This document shows, one piece after another, positions 8,984-19,311 of a stretch of DNA of 64,000 nt. Under the pieces are notes generated by a model. The model worked only from the letters and a program-made list of their open reading frames with translations, ran no database searches and was not told the DNA's origin. Both the position numbers and the translations under genes were made by a program. The stretch's first letter is position 1; each line of letters opens with the position of its first letter. This DNA comes from Achromobacter insolitus (GTDB lineage: Bacteria > Pseudomonadota > Gammaproteobacteria > Burkholderiales > Burkholderiaceae_B): positions 372,001-436,000 of the forward strand of contig NZ_NJIF01000002.1 of assembly GCF_002209555.1 (NCBI RefSeq). The letters run 5' to 3'.

Positions 8984-9883
8984 ATGTCCATGCAATCCCT
9001 AGACATCAAGCGGCGCTCCGCCACCACCACGCCGCCGCCGGGCATCCGTGAACCCATCACGGGCTCGGTGGCCAAGCTGATCGACGTCTCCAAGTGCATC
9101 GGCTGCAAGGCTTGCCAAAGCGCCTGTATGGAATGGAACGATCTGCGCGACGAGATCGGCACCAACGTGGGCGTCTACGACAATCCGGCCGACCTGACCG
9201 AGCATTCCTGGACGGTCATGCGCTTCTCCGAATACGAGAATCCGCAAGGCGACCTGGAATGGCTGATCCGCAAGGACGGCTGCATGCACTGCGAGGATCC
9301 GGGCTGCCTGAAGGCCTGTCCCTCGCCGGGCGCGATCATCCAGTACAACAACGGCATCGTGGATTTCCACGAAGAGAACTGCATCGGTTGCGGCTATTGC
9401 ATCACCGGCTGTCCGTTCAACGTGCCGCGCATCTCCAAGAAGGACCACAAGGCGTACAAGTGCACCTTGTGTTCCGACCGCGTGGCCGTCGGCCAGGAAC
9501 CCGCCTGCGTCAAGGCCTGTCCCACCGGCGCCATCGTCTTCGGGACCAAGGAAGACATGACGCAGCACGCCGAGGAGCGGATCGTCGACCTCAAGTCGCG
9601 CGGCTTCGACAAGGCCGGCCTGTACGACCCGCAGGGCGTGGGAGGTACCCACGTCATGTATGTGCTGCATCACGCCGACCAGCCCGGGCTGTACCACGGA
9701 CTGCCCAAGGACCCGCAGATCAGCCCCATGGTGTCGCTGTGGAAGGGGCTGGCCAAGCCGCTGGGCGTGGCCGCCATGGCACTGACCGCGCTGGCGGGCT
9801 TCTTCCACTACGCCCGCGTTGGCCGCAACGAGGTGTCCGAGGAAGACGAACGCCGTGCCGAAGAGGAGGTGCGCCATGAGTGA
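8984..9883 (+). CDS. fdnH: Formate dehydrogenase iron-sulfur (beta) subunit
   Basis: A 299-residue electron-transfer subunit with four ferredoxin-type Cys clusters: [11 protein letters not shown] (about residues 38-48), [26 protein letters not shown] and CTLCSDRV...CVKACP. These hold four [4Fe-4S] centres. They carry electrons from the molybdenum site of the alpha subunit to the cytochrome b subunit. A C-terminal transmembrane helix (about 253-275, [19 protein letters not shown]) anchors it, as in FdnH. An AAGGAGACC site precedes the ATG. Its last codons overlap the start of the gamma-subunit gene by 8 nt, so translation is probably coupled. Confidence 0.95.
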   Translation: MSMQSLDIKRRSATTTPPPGIREPITGSVAKLIDVSKCIGCKACQSACMEWNDLRDEIGTNVGVYDNPADLTEHSWTVMRFSEYENPQGDLEWLIRKDGCMHCEDPGCLKACPSPGAIIQYNNGIVDFHEENCIGCGYCITGCPFNVPRISKKDHKAYKCTLCSDRVAVGQEPACVKACPTGAIVFGTKEDMTQHAEERIVDLKSRGFDKAGLYDPQGVGGTHVMYVLHHADQPGLYHGLPKDPQISPMVSLWKGLAKPLGVAAMALTALAGFFHYARVGRNEVSEEDERRAEEEVRHE

Positions 9884-10508
9884 AGATCGCCATTACCGCC
9901 GGATCAAGCGCTACACGCCGGGTGAACGCACGAACCACTGGATCATTGCGTTTACGTTCATCCTGTTGGCGCTGTCCGGGCTGGCGCTGTTCCATCCGTC
10001 CATGTATTGGCTGACCAACCTGTTCGGGGGCGGTCCGTGGACGCGCATCCTGCATCCCTTCATCGGGCTGGTGATGTTCGTCTGCTTCGTCGTGTTCGCC
10101 GGCCACATGTGGCGCCACAACCTCATGACGAAGGCCGATCGCCAGTGGATGCGGCAACTGAACGACGTGGTTGAGAACCGCGAGGAAAAGCTGCCTGAAG
10201 TCGGCAAGTACAACGCCGGCCAGAAGCTGCTGTTCTATGTGCTGATCCTCTGCATGCTGGGCCTGTTCGTCAGCGGCATCGTGATCTGGCGCGAGTACTT
10301 CGCGTTCTACTTCCCGATCTGGGTTATCCGCGCCGCCTCGGTGGTGCATGCCGTCAGCGCACTGGTGCTGATCTGCGCCATCATCGTGCACATCTACGCG
10401 GCGATCTGGGTCAAGGGATCGCTGACCGCAATGCTGCGCGGTTATGTCACGGCGGGATGGGCGTGGAAGCATCACCGTGCCTGGTTCCGGGAGCAAATCC
10501 GAAAATAG
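9876..10508 (+). CDS. fdnI: Formate dehydrogenase cytochrome b556 (gamma) subunit
   Basis: A 210-residue integral membrane protein with four hydrophobic helices and conserved membrane His residues (for example around [18 protein letters not shown] and VHIYAAIW) that ligate two b haems in the FdnI/FdoI family. It passes electrons from the beta subunit to quinone. The start at 9876 is preceded by GAGGAGGTG and lies inside the end of fdnH. An in-frame extension upstream to 9819 is a shadow of fdnH. Confidence 0.93.
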   Translation: MSEDRHYRRIKRYTPGERTNHWIIAFTFILLALSGLALFHPSMYWLTNLFGGGPWTRILHPFIGLVMFVCFVVFAGHMWRHNLMTKADRQWMRQLNDVVENREEKLPEVGKYNAGQKLLFYVLILCMLGLFVSGIVIWREYFAFYFPIWVIRAASVVHAVSALVLICAIIVHIYAAIWVKGSLTAMLRGYVTAGWAWKHHRAWFREQIRK

Positions 10509-10518
10509 GGGAAAGGCC

Positions 10519-10557
10519 ACCACGGCGCGCGCACTGCGTGCGCTTCCTGCCCCTCAC
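10519..10557 (+). repeat. Possible degenerate copy of the dispersed repeat
   Basis: The segment between fdnI and fdhE contains CACGGCGCGCGCACTGCGTGCGCTTCCTGCCCC-like sequence. This resembles the first half of the dispersed repeat at 1597-1667 (CACGC...GCGCAC...CTTGCTGCCCC) but lacks the G-rich second half. It can form a small GCGCAC/GTGCGC hairpin. The resemblance is suggestive only. Confidence 0.35.
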
Positions 10558-10627
10558 CCATCCGCCCAACGGCTGCTATCCTTCTCTCTGAAGGCTGGCA
10601 GCCGTGTTTTTTTATCTGGAGACGCAA

Positions 10628-11560
10628 GTGCAGCGAATTCTTCCGCGCGGCGAGATCGAAGCGCTAGACCACAACAGCATTCCCCGAGTCAGCCTGCCGG
10701 AGCGCGGGTCCGTCTTCGCGGTGCGCGCGGCGCGTCTGCGGCAGCTGGCGGCGGACAGCCCCGTGGCCGATTACCTGCTGTTGATGGCGCATCTGGTCGA
10801 CGCCCAACACCGTGCCTTGCAGGACTGTGCGGCGCCCGAGGCTTCCGAGGACCGTATTTCGCTGGCGCAGGCGCATGGCATGCCCCCGCTGCAGGCGGTG
10901 GGCTGGTCGCGCGATCCCCTGTGGCGCGGCATCCTGGGTCAATTGCTTGACCACGTAGCCAGCGCGAAGGACGTGCCGGCCGAGGCCATCGAGGTCTGCA
11001 ATGGTCTGCGCCGCGCCTTGGCAGAGGATCCGGAGTCGTTGGAAGATCTGGCCGAGGCGGTGCTGTCCGAACAGGACCAGGGCGTCGACGGTGCCGCGGC
11101 GCCCTTTGTGATGGCGGCCCTGCAAGTCTATTGGACCGACTTGGCCAGCCGCTTCGACGAAAAGCAGCTCCCGGTGGCCAGCCCTTTCGGCGTCTGTCCG
11201 GTGTGCGCCAGCCTGCCGGTGGCCAGCGTGGTACGCGTGGGCGGGCAATTCGAAGGCTACCGCTACCTGTGTTGCAGCCTCTGCTCGACCCAATGGCACA
11301 TGGTGCGCGTGAAATGTTCGCACTGCGAAGACGTGGAATCGGTGGCCTACCAAGCCATCGAGGGCCGCACGCCCGCCATCAAGGCGGAAACCTGCGACCA
11401 CTGCCATACCTACCGCAAAATCTTCTATCAGGATAAGGACCTGCAGGTGGAGCCCGTGGCCGACGACCTGGCCAGCCTGATGCTGGACGTGCTGGTGGGC
11501 GAGGCGGGCTATTCCCGGGCCAGCGGCAATCCGTTGCTGTGGCATGGAGCGGAGCAGTAA
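10628..11560 (+). CDS. fdhE: Formate dehydrogenase accessory protein FdhE
   Basis: A 310-residue cytosolic chaperone required for active respiratory formate dehydrogenase. The C-terminal half holds four CxxC knuckles typical of FdhE: CPVC (about 193-196), CSLC, CSHC and CDHC. These form rubredoxin-like metal sites thought to act in redox maturation of the iron-sulfur enzyme. The GTG at 10628 is preferred to 10604 because GGAGA lies 5 nt upstream and because the following [11 protein letters not shown] aligns with the known N-terminus of FdhE. The stop codon overlaps the selA start (TAATG), so the two are translationally coupled. Confidence 0.92.
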   Translation: MQRILPRGEIEALDHNSIPRVSLPERGSVFAVRAARLRQLAADSPVADYLLLMAHLVDAQHRALQDCAAPEASEDRISLAQAHGMPPLQAVGWSRDPLWRGILGQLLDHVASAKDVPAEAIEVCNGLRRALAEDPESLEDLAEAVLSEQDQGVDGAAAPFVMAALQVYWTDLASRFDEKQLPVASPFGVCPVCASLPVASVVRVGGQFEGYRYLCCSLCSTQWHMVRVKCSHCEDVESVAYQAIEGRTPAIKAETCDHCHTYRKIFYQDKDLQVEPVADDLASLMLDVLVGEAGYSRASGNPLLWHGAEQ

Positions 11561-12996
11561 TGGACGCGCAACCGCCCGAGGGCGACCTGGCCGCGGTATC
11601 CGACATTCCCTCGCTGGACCGGCTCCTGAACGCGCCGGCGCTGAGCGCCGCACTGCAAGAACATGGCCGGACCCAGGTGGTCGCCGCCCTGCGGCGCGAC
11701 CTGGACACCATGCGCGAGCGCGCGCTGGCCGGCGGGCTTCTTCGGCAGGAACTCGATACCGGCGCCGTGGCGGCGCGCGTGGCTGCCGCCTTGGCCAAGG
11801 CGGCCGAACCGAAGTTGCGGGCTGTGTACAACCTGACCGGCACGGTGCTGCACACCAATCTGGGCCGGGCGCTGCTGCCCGACGAGGCAGTGGCCTCGGT
11901 CTTGCGCGCGCTTACGACCCCGGCCAACCTGGAATTCGATCTGGACACCGGCGGACGCGGTGACCGCGACGACCTGATCGACGACCTGTTGTGCGAACTG
12001 ACGGGCGCCGAGGCCGCCACCGTCGTCAACAACAACGCCGCCGCCGTGCTGCTGATGCTGAACGCCCTGGCGGACCGGCGCGAAGTCGTGGTGTCGCGCG
12101 GCGAGCTGGTCGAGATCGGCGGCGCGTTCCGTATCCCGGACATCATGAAGCGCGCCGGTGCAAAGCTGGTCGAAATCGGTACCACCAACCGCACCCACGC
12201 CGCCGACTACGAGAACGCCATCGGCCCGCGCACGGCCATGCTGATGAAGGTGCATTGCAGCAACTACGCGGTCACCGGCTTCACCAAGAGCGTAAGCGTG
12301 GCCGAGGTGTCGGCGCTGGCGCATGCGCGCGGCCTGCCGGCCACCGTCGACCTGGGCAGTGGCACGCTGGTCGACCTGACTCAGTTTGGCCTGCCCAAGG
12401 AAGACACCGTGCGCGAAACCATCGCGGCTGGCGCGGATCTGGTCACCTTCAGCGGCGACAAGCTGCTGGGCGGCCCGCAGGCCGGGCTGCTGGTGGGCCG
12501 CGCGGACCTGATCCGCAAGATCAAGAAGAATCCGCTCAAGCGCGCCTTGCGCGTCAGCAAACTGACCCTGGCGGCCCTGGAGCCGGTGCTGGGGCTGTAC
12601 CGTGCGCCCGAATTCCTGGCGCAGCGACTGACCACATTGCGCTTGTTGACCCGGCCGCAACGCGATATCCAGCCGCAGGCCGAACGCCTGCGCGGCGCTT
12701 TCGCGCATGCGGCGGGCGAGCTTTACGCTGTCGAAGCCGTGCCCATGTTCAGTCAGATCGGCAGCGGCGCCTTGCCGGTGGACCAGTTGCCCAGCTATGG
12801 CCTGGCGGTGCGCTACAGCGGCAGCGGCCGCGCCGGCCGGCACCTGGATAAGCTGGAGACGCGGTTGCGCCACTTGCCCGTGCCTGTGATCGGCCGCATC
12901 GCCGACGACGCCCTGTGGCTGGACCTGCGCTGCCTGGAAGCGCGCGATGAGGCCGCCTTCACCGCCCAACTGGCGCAGTTGGCGGAGCCGGCATGA
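11560..12996 (+). CDS. selA: L-seryl-tRNA(Sec) selenium transferase
   Basis: A 478-residue PLP enzyme converting Ser-tRNA(Sec) to Sec-tRNA(Sec) with selenophosphate. The PLP lysine lies in [13 protein letters not shown] (Lys301). The N-terminal tRNA-binding domain and the motif [15 protein letters not shown] are diagnostic. The start at 11560 shares one base with the fdhE stop and has GGAG upstream. The end overlaps selB by ATGA, giving a tightly coupled fdhE-selA-selB unit. This supplies the machinery needed to decode the UGA of fdnG. Confidence 0.95.
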   Translation: MDAQPPEGDLAAVSDIPSLDRLLNAPALSAALQEHGRTQVVAALRRDLDTMRERALAGGLLRQELDTGAVAARVAAALAKAAEPKLRAVYNLTGTVLHTNLGRALLPDEAVASVLRALTTPANLEFDLDTGGRGDRDDLIDDLLCELTGAEAATVVNNNAAAVLLMLNALADRREVVVSRGELVEIGGAFRIPDIMKRAGAKLVEIGTTNRTHAADYENAIGPRTAMLMKVHCSNYAVTGFTKSVSVAEVSALAHARGLPATVDLGSGTLVDLTQFGLPKEDTVRETIAAGADLVTFSGDKLLGGPQAGLLVGRADLIRKIKKNPLKRALRVSKLTLAALEPVLGLYRAPEFLAQRLTTLRLLTRPQRDIQPQAERLRGAFAHAAGELYAVEAVPMFSQIGSGALPVDQLPSYGLAVRYSGSGRAGRHLDKLETRLRHLPVPVIGRIADDALWLDLRCLEARDEAAFTAQLAQLAEPA

Positions 12997-14930
12997 TCAT
13001 CGGCACCGCGGGGCATATCGATCACGGCAAGACCACGCTGGTACGGGCGCTGACCGGCGTCGATACCGACAGGCTCAAGGAAGAGAAGGCGCGCGGGATT
13101 TCCATCGAGCTGGGCTACGCCTACACGCCGCTGGCTAACGGCGACGTGCTGGGCTTCATCGACGTGCCCGGTCACGAGAAACTCGTGCACACCATGGCGG
13201 CGGGCGCCAGCGGTATCGACTTCGGCCTGCTGGTGGTGGCGGCGGACGACGGCGTCATGCCGCAGACACGCGAACATCTGGCCATCCTGGCCCTGCTGGG
13301 CGTGGAGCGCGGCGCGGTGGCGCTGACCAAGACCGACCGCGCTGATGCCGGGCAGTTGCAGGCGGTGCGCGCGGAAATTGCCGAATTGGCGGCCGGTACT
13401 TTTTTACAGGATGCGCCGGTGTACGCCGTGTGTGCCTCGCAGGCAGGCGATGCGGGCGTGGCGGATCTGAAAGCCCATCTGCATGCCCAGGCGCAGAGCT
13501 TGCTCGGCCGCGACAACGCCGGTCTTTTCAGGCTGGCCGTGGACCGGGTCTTCACGCTGGCCGGCCACGGCACCGTGGTGACCGGCACGGCCCATGCCGG
13601 ACAGGTGCGCGCAGGCGACGAAGCGTCCGACTTGCGGCTGATGCCCGTCGGCACGCGCGTGCGTGTGCGCAGCATCCATGCCCAGAACCAGGCTAGCGAG
13701 ACCGGCGTGGCTGGCCAGCGCTGCGCCTTGAACCTTGCCGGCATCGACAAGAACGCCATCGCGCGCGGCGACTGGATCGCGGACGCGCGCTGTTTCCTGC
13801 CGTCGCGCCATGTGGACGTGGCGCTGACGCTGCTGGCGTCCGCGGATGCGCCCGTGCGCGCCTGGGCTCCACTCCATGTGCACATTGGCGCGGCGCGCCA
13901 CGTGGCGCACGCCGTGCCGCTGAGCGCTGAGTCGCTGGCGCCCGGGCAGTCAGGCTGGGTGCAGCTGGTATTCGACGAACCAGTCTGCGCCATGCCGGGC
14001 GACCGCTACATCGTGCGCAATGCACAGGCCACGCGCACCGTCGGCGGTGGGCGGGTCTTGGACCCGAACGCGCCCGATCGCAAGCGCCGCTCCGCCGCAC
14101 GCATGCATTGGCTGCAGGCGATGGCCGCGATGCTCGACGGAGCGGGCCTGCGCCCGGTGCTGGAACATGCGGCTCTCGGGCTGGACGAAGACGCTTTGCA
14201 GCGCCTGACGGGCAAGCCCGTGCGCGAGATCTCCGCGCCGCATGGCGCGCTGTGGCTGGAGGCGCGCACAACTCAAGCGCCGCGCACGTTGATCCTGTCG
14301 TCTCATTGGGACGCGCTGCGCGCGCGCGTCGAACAGGCGTTGGCGGCATTCCACCAGGGGGCCCCGGACGAGCCGGGACCGGACGGCCCGCGCTTGCGCC
14401 GCATGGCCATGCCGGTCGGTCCGCAGGCGCTGTGGTTGGCGGTGCTGGACGACCTGCAACGCGATGGCCGCGTCGTGCGCAACGGCCCCTGGCTGCACCT
14501 TCCTGGCCACACTGCGACGCTGGCGCCAGATGAGTCGGCGCTGGCGGGACGCCTGCTGCCCCTGCTGGCGGCAGGCGCGTTCGATCCGCCTTGGGTGCGG
14601 GATCTGGCCCGCACCCTGAGCGAGCCCGAGGACCGTGTGCGGCAACTGCTGCGCAAGCTGTTGCGGCGCGGCGAGGTGGCCCAGGTGGTGAAGGATCTGT
14701 TCTATCACCGGGATCAGGTGGCCGGATTGGCGGCGCTGGCGGGAGATCTCGCTTCGCGGCCGGAGGGCGGCCTGAATGCCGCGGCATTTCGCGATGCCAC
14801 GGGGCTGGGCAGAAAGCGCGCCATCCAGATCCTGGAGTTCTTCGACCGCGTGGGATACACGCGGCGGGTGCGCGATGCGCATGTGTTGCGCCACGAAAGC
14901 GCCTACGGAAGTGCGCGTCAGGCTCAGTAA
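12993..14930 (+). CDS. selB: Selenocysteine-specific elongation factor SelB
   Basis: A 645-residue translational GTPase that carries Sec-tRNA to the ribosome and binds the SECIS hairpin. The GTPase domain shows G1 GHIDHGKT (7-14), G3 DVPGHE and G4 as TKTD, followed by the EF-Tu-like barrels. The C-terminal third holds the winged-helix repeats used for SECIS binding (for example [27 protein letters not shown] near the end). It overlaps selA by 4 nt. The tRNA-Sec gene begins 23 bp after its stop. Confidence 0.95.
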   Translation: MIIGTAGHIDHGKTTLVRALTGVDTDRLKEEKARGISIELGYAYTPLANGDVLGFIDVPGHEKLVHTMAAGASGIDFGLLVVAADDGVMPQTREHLAILALLGVERGAVALTKTDRADAGQLQAVRAEIAELAAGTFLQDAPVYAVCASQAGDAGVADLKAHLHAQAQSLLGRDNAGLFRLAVDRVFTLAGHGTVVTGTAHAGQVRAGDEASDLRLMPVGTRVRVRSIHAQNQASETGVAGQRCALNLAGIDKNAIARGDWIADARCFLPSRHVDVALTLLASADAPVRAWAPLHVHIGAARHVAHAVPLSAESLAPGQSGWVQLVFDEPVCAMPGDRYIVRNAQATRTVGGGRVLDPNAPDRKRRSAARMHWLQAMAAMLDGAGLRPVLEHAALGLDEDALQRLTGKPVREISAPHGALWLEARTTQAPRTLILSSHWDALRARVEQALAAFHQGAPDEPGPDGPRLRRMAMPVGPQALWLAVLDDLQRDGRVVRNGPWLHLPGHTATLAPDESALAGRLLPLLAAGAFDPPWVRDLARTLSEPEDRVRQLLRKLLRRGEVAQVVKDLFYHRDQVAGLAALAGDLASRPEGGLNAAAFRDATGLGRKRAIQILEFFDRVGYTRRVRDAHVLRHESAYGSARQAQ

Positions 14931-14953
14931 CCGGTATCATGGGCGGCCACTGT

Positions 14954-15049
14954 GGAAGGCATTCGTGTCCGGTGGCACGGCTGGGCTTCAAACCCAGTTG
15001 GGGACGTCAGACGTTCCCAGGTAGGTTCGACTCCTGCTGCCTTCCGCCA
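14954..15049 (+). tRNA. selC: tRNA-Sec (anticodon TCA)
   Basis: A 96-nt tRNA including an encoded CCA. It has an 8-bp acceptor stem (GGAAGGCA at 14954-14961 pairing with TGCCTTCC at the 3' end), as expected for bacterial tRNA-Sec. The anticodon stem-loop CTGGG-CTTCAAA-CCCAG puts TCA at 14988-14990, which reads UGA. There is a long variable arm (GGGGACGTCAGACGTTCCC) and the GGTTCGACTCC T-loop. It lies 23 bp after selB and is probably made from the same transcript. Confidence 0.96.
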
Positions 15050-15065
15050 TTGCGCTTATAAGCCC

Positions 15066-15605
15066 CTAGGCTCGCAGCATCCCCGTCACCACGCCGCCCA
15101 CGCGGTCCGATTTCCAGTCCAGCTGCCCCAGGTGCCAATAGCGGACGGATCCGCCGCGGTCCACCAGATAGTTCGCGGGCAGTCCGACCGCGTCCCATTG
15201 CTTGGAGACCGTGCTGTTCCTGTCATGCAGCACAGTGCCCGCGACCGGCCACTTTGCAAGAAAGGCGCTGATCTTCGCCGGCGAGTCGCCCACGTTGACT
15301 GCCACCAGCCGCAAGCCTTCTTCGCGATGGCGTTTTGCCATGGTGGACATGATGGGAATTTCGTCGCGGCAAGGCTCGCATGAAGTCGCCCAGAAACTCA
15401 CGATGACCACATTGCCGCGCCAGGCCGACAGTTTTTTCTCGCGGCCGGAGAGGTCGGGCAGGGCCAGGGGTGGCGTGGGCGCGTTCCAGGCGGCCCAATC
15501 CGGCCCGGTAGCGGTCTTGAGGGCGCTGTCGCTGGCGGCCCGGACGTACCAAGGCAGGGCCGCCAGCGACAGGCCTGACTGCAGGAGTAGGCGGCGGCTG
15601 ATCAT
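15066..15605 (-). CDS. TlpA-like thioredoxin-fold protein
   Basis: A 179-residue exported protein. An N-terminal signal (MISRRLLLQSGLSLAALPW) is followed by a TlpA/ResA-type domain with the redox motif WATSCEPC (Cys76, Cys79). It probably acts as a periplasmic thiol reductase or oxidoreductase. The start at 15605 is chosen because it opens on the signal sequence. The frame remains open upstream into the neighbouring gene. It lies 20 bp downstream of the transglutaminase-like gene and is probably its operon partner. The pair is inverted relative to the selenium genes on both sides. Confidence 0.8.
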   Translation of the reverse strand: MISRRLLLQSGLSLAALPWYVRAASDSALKTATGPDWAAWNAPTPPLALPDLSGREKKLSAWRGNVVIVSFWATSCEPCRDEIPIMSTMAKRHREEGLRLVAVNVGDSPAKISAFLAKWPVAGTVLHDRNSTVSKQWDAVGLPANYLVDRGGSVRYWHLGQLDWKSDRVGGVVTGMLRA

Positions 15606-15625
15606 GGCGATCTCAATGCGTGGCC

Positions 15626-16726
15626 TCAAATGGAAAGGGGCCGGGCGCTGATCTTGTAGCTGAAGCTGTCGGGGTCGAGACTGTCGATGCGGCCGGCCGA
15701 GGTCTCGCCATTGGGATACATGAGGAAGGGAACCGGGCCGTGGGCGGCGCCCGGCAGGACCACGTCGTTGCCATGGTTGTAGGCCACCCAGTTCATCTCC
15801 CAGGCGCCGAACAGCATGACGCGCGCGGCGCGCACTTTGGCGTCGCTCAGCGGCAGTTCGCCGGGCGGCTCTTCCAGCATGACCTTGCGCACGTCGGCCG
15901 GATCCACGGGCACCCAACCGTAACCGGCGGCATAGAACTCGGCGCGGCAGTGCTGCGCTTTGGTGACGTCGCCCGCCTTGCCCAGGCTCTTGTAGCCGAA
16001 CTCGGAATCCGCCACGCGCAAGCCGTAGGCATCACGGGCGGGAATGCCGGCGGCGCGGGCCAGCGCCACGAACAAGGAATTGATGTCCGCGCACTTGCCG
16101 TTGAGGTCGTTGGCCGTGAGCATGTAGCGCACGTCGCCCACGCCGCAGCCGCGGGTGGTAGCGGTTCGGCAGGTGTTTTCGACCACCCATTCATAGATGG
16201 CGCGTGCCTGTGCCAGATCGCCGCGGTGGCCGCGTGTAATGCGGTCAGCGGTCTGCTTGACGATGCCGTCGGTGGGCAGGAGCGAGGTGGGCTGGAGGAA
16301 TTCGCGCAGCGCCGCCGCGCTTTCCCGAGGGGCGTCGGCCGCAGGCGGCTGGCTCAGGTCCACGCGCCGGTTCCGGGTCTGAAAACGGCTGGTGACCGTG
16401 ACCGTGCGCGGCCCTTGCGCATCCGGCCATTGCACGGCCAGCATCTGCACGCCGTATCCGGGCGTCTGCGCCAGTTGCGCGGTGCCGCCGCCGCTGACCT
16501 GCCAGGCGCTTTGCGCGCCACGCTGGTAGGCGGTGTCCACCGCATAGGGAACCGGAATCCAGATGCGGGCGTGAGCGCCCGGATCCTGCACGGTAATGTC
16601 GGTGGTCAATTCGAATGCGCGCCACCCTGTGCTGATTGGGGCGAGCCCCGCGCCCGCTACCCAGGGCAGTGTCGCGCTGGCGGCGCACAAGGCACCCGAG
16701 ACACGGAGAAAATGTCGGCGATCCAT
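15626..16726 (-). CDS. Transglutaminase-like domain protein, exported
   Basis: A 366-residue protein with a twin-Arg-containing signal (MDRRHFLRVSGALCA). The transglutaminase-like core has Cys212 (in DLNGKCADINSLF), His259 (QHCRAEFY) and Asp275 (VPVDPAD) in the expected Cys-His-Asp order. Such bacterial proteins are periplasmic cysteine peptidases or transamidases; the substrate is unknown. The start at 16726 has a GAGGG site upstream (CCCTC at 16731-16735 on the plus strand). It is divergent from selD across about 140 bp. Confidence 0.8.
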   Translation of the reverse strand: MDRRHFLRVSGALCAASATLPWVAGAGLAPISTGWRAFELTTDITVQDPGAHARIWIPVPYAVDTAYQRGAQSAWQVSGGGTAQLAQTPGYGVQMLAVQWPDAQGPRTVTVTSRFQTRNRRVDLSQPPAADAPRESAAALREFLQPTSLLPTDGIVKQTADRITRGHRGDLAQARAIYEWVVENTCRTATTRGCGVGDVRYMLTANDLNGKCADINSLFVALARAAGIPARDAYGLRVADSEFGYKSLGKAGDVTKAQHCRAEFYAAGYGWVPVDPADVRKVMLEEPPGELPLSDAKVRAARVMLFGAWEMNWVAYNHGNDVVLPGAAHGPVPFLMYPNGETSAGRIDSLDPDSFSYKISARPLSI

Positions 16727-16865
16727 GAAGCCCTCACTCACGGTGAAGATTGGCTATCGGTGCGCCCGGGGCCGGGCGGCCGTCCGTTGCTGCGTGCTGA
16801 CGGATCATCATAGGGCCAATCCCGGGCGCGGTGCTATCCTTTTCCGCTGACCTATGGAGATTCCG

Positions 16866-17927
16866 ATGACCCAGGATGTTGCTAGCGCGGCAGTGCCGCG
16901 ATTGACTTCGCTTTCGCATGGCGGCGGCTGCGGCTGCAAGATCGCGCCGGGCGTATTGTCCGAACTGCTCAAGCGCTTCGGCCCCGCGGTCAGCTATCCC
17001 GATCTGCTGGTGGGCACCGAGACGGCCGACGATGCGGCGGTCTACCGCTTGAACGACGAGCAGGCGCTCATTGCAACGACCGACTTTTTCATGCCCATCG
17101 TGGATGATCCCTACGACTTCGGCCGCATCGCCGCGACCAACGCGCTGTCGGACGTCTATGCGATGGGCGGCACGCCCATCATGGCGCTGGCCATCGTGGG
17201 CATGCCGATCAACGTACTGCCGCACAGCGTCATCGCCGACATCCTGCGCGGCGGAGAATCCGTCTGCAAGGACGCCGGCATTCCGGTGGCGGGCGGCCAT
17301 AGCATCGACTCCGTCGAACCGATCTACGGCCTGGCCGCGATGGGCCTGGTGCATCCCGGCCGCATCAAGCGCAATGCCGATGCGCGCGCCGGCGACGTCC
17401 TGATCCTGGGCAAGGCGCTGGGCGTGGGTATCTTGTCGGCCGCGCTGAAGAAGAACCGGCTCGACGATGCCGGTTACCGCGCCATGATCACCGAGACCAC
17501 GCGCCTGAACCGGCCGGGGCCGGCGTTGGCCGCCATGGAGGGCGTGCACGCCATTACCGACGTGACCGGCTTCGGCCTGCTGGGGCATACGCTGGAAATG
17601 GCGCGCGGCGCGCAACTGACGGCCCACGTGCGCCGTGATGCGCTGCCCTGGCTGCCGGGGGTGCAAGCATTTGCCGCGGATGGCGTCATCACCGGCGCGT
17701 CTGGCCGCAATTGGGCGTCTTATGGCGCTTCCGTGCGCCTGGGCGAGGGCGTGAGCGACACGGAGCGTGCCTTGCTGACCGATCCGCAGACTGCGGGCGG
17801 ACTGCTGGTGGCCTGCTCGCCGGACGCGGCGCAGGCAGTGCTGGACCTGTTCCGGCAACATGGCTTCGAGCAGGCGGCCGTCATCGGCGATATGCGCGCC
17901 GGCGAGCCGGAGGTGCGGGTCGACTGA
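16866..17927 (+). CDS. selD: Selenide, water dikinase (selenophosphate synthetase)
   Basis: A 353-residue enzyme making selenophosphate from selenide and ATP, the selenium donor for SelA. The active-site loop HGGGCGCK has Cys22 at the position of the catalytic Cys17 (Sec in some species) of Escherichia coli SelD, and Lys25. Later segments TDFFMPIVDDPYDFGRIAATNALSD and ITDVTGFGLLGH are diagnostic PurM/SelD motifs. The ATG at 16866 is preferred to 16854 because GGAG sits just upstream. It completes the selenium set although two unrelated genes on the other strand separate it from selC. Confidence 0.95.
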   Translation: MTQDVASAAVPRLTSLSHGGGCGCKIAPGVLSELLKRFGPAVSYPDLLVGTETADDAAVYRLNDEQALIATTDFFMPIVDDPYDFGRIAATNALSDVYAMGGTPIMALAIVGMPINVLPHSVIADILRGGESVCKDAGIPVAGGHSIDSVEPIYGLAAMGLVHPGRIKRNADARAGDVLILGKALGVGILSAALKKNRLDDAGYRAMITETTRLNRPGPALAAMEGVHAITDVTGFGLLGHTLEMARGAQLTAHVRRDALPWLPGVQAFAADGVITGASGRNWASYGASVRLGEGVSDTERALLTDPQTAGGLLVACSPDAAQAVLDLFRQHGFEQAAVIGDMRAGEPEVRVD

Positions 17928-17977
17928 GTCTTCCTGGCGCGGTTAAAGGGGGACGGCGGTATTGTTGCCGCAGGCCC

Positions 17978-18895
17978 CTAGGCCGTCAGGTCGCGCGCGG
18001 TGGCTTGCGCCTGTTCGATCAGCCAGCGCGCGACGACCTCCGCGTCCGGCGTAGCCCGGCGGGCGTTGCGCACCAGCCAGTAGGCGTGTTCGGTCGCGCT
18101 GGCAGCCTGGCCGCCGACGGCCTCCAGGCGCTTGTCCGCCAGCATGGGCGCGATCAGCGCCAGCCGTCCCAGCGCGATACCGTGCCCGGCCAGCGCGGCG
18201 TGCACGATCTGGTCATACTGGTTGAAGCGCAGCATGCCCTTGGCGGGCACGCGCCCGAGCCCGCGCGCATTCAGCCATTCCGACCATTGCAGCCAGGGGC
18301 GCGTCGGGTCGTCGAACTCCAGCAGCACGTGGCGTTGCAGTTCCTTGGCGTCCAGCAGGCGGGCCTTGAGCGACGGGTGAGCCACCGGCACCACTGCTTC
18401 TCCGAACAGCCAGGCCGCGTTGTCCGGCACGCCATCGCGCAGGCTGTAGCGTATGGCGATGTCCACGCTTTCGCGGTCGATGTCGATCAGCCTGTTGTCG
18501 GCGGCCACGCGCACGTCGATATGTGGATGCGCCGCCTGGAAGTCTCCCAACCGGGGCAGCAGCCAGAGCGAAGCCACGCCTATGGTCGTGGTGACGGTGA
18601 CGGGTGTGCGGCGCTCGGGCGCGCGCAATTGCTCGGTCAGGTCGCCCAACTGGCTCAACCATACGTCGGCCATGCGGAACAGCTGCGCGCCTTCGGAGGT
18701 GAATGACACGCTGCGGAAGCCTCGCACCAGCAGGGGCACGCCCAGGTGGGCCTCCAGCGCCCGGATCTGGCGGCTTACGGCCGACTGCGTCACGTGCAGG
18801 TCCTGCGCGGCCAGCGTGATGCTCATACGGCGGCCCACGGCGACAAAGCCTCGGACGAGATCAAGCGGGGGGAGTTTGGCCAGCGGGTATGACAT
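17978..18895 (-). CDS. LysR family transcriptional regulator (GcvA-like)
   Basis: A 305-residue regulator. The N-terminal winged helix-turn-helix occupies residues about 7-66 (FVAVGRRMSITLAAQDLHVTQSAVSRQIRALE). The C-terminal periplasmic-binding-protein-like effector domain has the GcvA-subgroup pattern (VTVTTTIGVASLWLLPRLGDF). Such proteins usually regulate a divergent neighbour; here that is the small DUF2917 gene 143 bp away. The effector is unknown. Confidence 0.88.
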   Translation of the reverse strand: MSYPLAKLPPLDLVRGFVAVGRRMSITLAAQDLHVTQSAVSRQIRALEAHLGVPLLVRGFRSVSFTSEGAQLFRMADVWLSQLGDLTEQLRAPERRTPVTVTTTIGVASLWLLPRLGDFQAAHPHIDVRVAADNRLIDIDRESVDIAIRYSLRDGVPDNAAWLFGEAVVPVAHPSLKARLLDAKELQRHVLLEFDDPTRPWLQWSEWLNARGLGRVPAKGMLRFNQYDQIVHAALAGHGIALGRLALIAPMLADKRLEAVGGQAASATEHAYWLVRNARRATPDAEVVARWLIEQAQATARDLTA

Positions 18896-19038
18896 TCACA
18901 AAACTCATGCGTGTCGGACGGAAATGTCGCTTGAGCAATAGTACCTCCAGGGCGTTCAATAGCATTCAGACGACGGGTGAGGGGTGTAGAACCCACTGAT
19001 CCGCCGCGATCGCCGCCGCCGCGGCCCAGGGGTACGCC

Positions 19039-19275
19039 ATGATCCAGGTTTGTTGCACTGCGGGAATGTCATTTCGTTTGGCCGGCGGCTCGACTATGCT
19101 GCTCAAGCGCGCCTCGGGCGTCCGCATCGTGTGTCACGCCGGCACCTTGTGGTTGTCCGAGTACCAGCGCTTCGACGACAGCGTGCTTCAAGCCGGTGAA
19201 TCCATCACCGTCGGCAGCGATCGCGATGTCGTTCTCAGCGGCCTGCCGGATGCGCAGGTCGCGCTAATTTCCTAG
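19039..19275 (+). CDS. DUF2917 family small protein
   Basis: A 78-residue protein. The stretch GVRIVCHAGTLWLSEYQRFDDSVLQAGES fits DUF2917, a small cupin-like family common in Burkholderiales and of unknown function. It has no signal peptide or membrane helix. The gene is divergent from the LysR gene and 36 bp upstream of the isomerase gene, so all three may be functionally linked. Confidence 0.7.
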   Translation: MIQVCCTAGMSFRLAGGSTMLLKRASGVRIVCHAGTLWLSEYQRFDDSVLQAGESITVGSDRDVVLSGLPDAQVALIS

Positions 19276-19311
19276 TGCCGACAGTTCCCAGCCCGCCCCG
19301 GAGCCCTTGTC

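Noticed and set aside
6877..9165. 762-codon open frame antisense to fdnG
   Set aside because: High-GC shadow frame: no family signature, no ribosome site, and it lies wholly across well-supported genes on the other strand.
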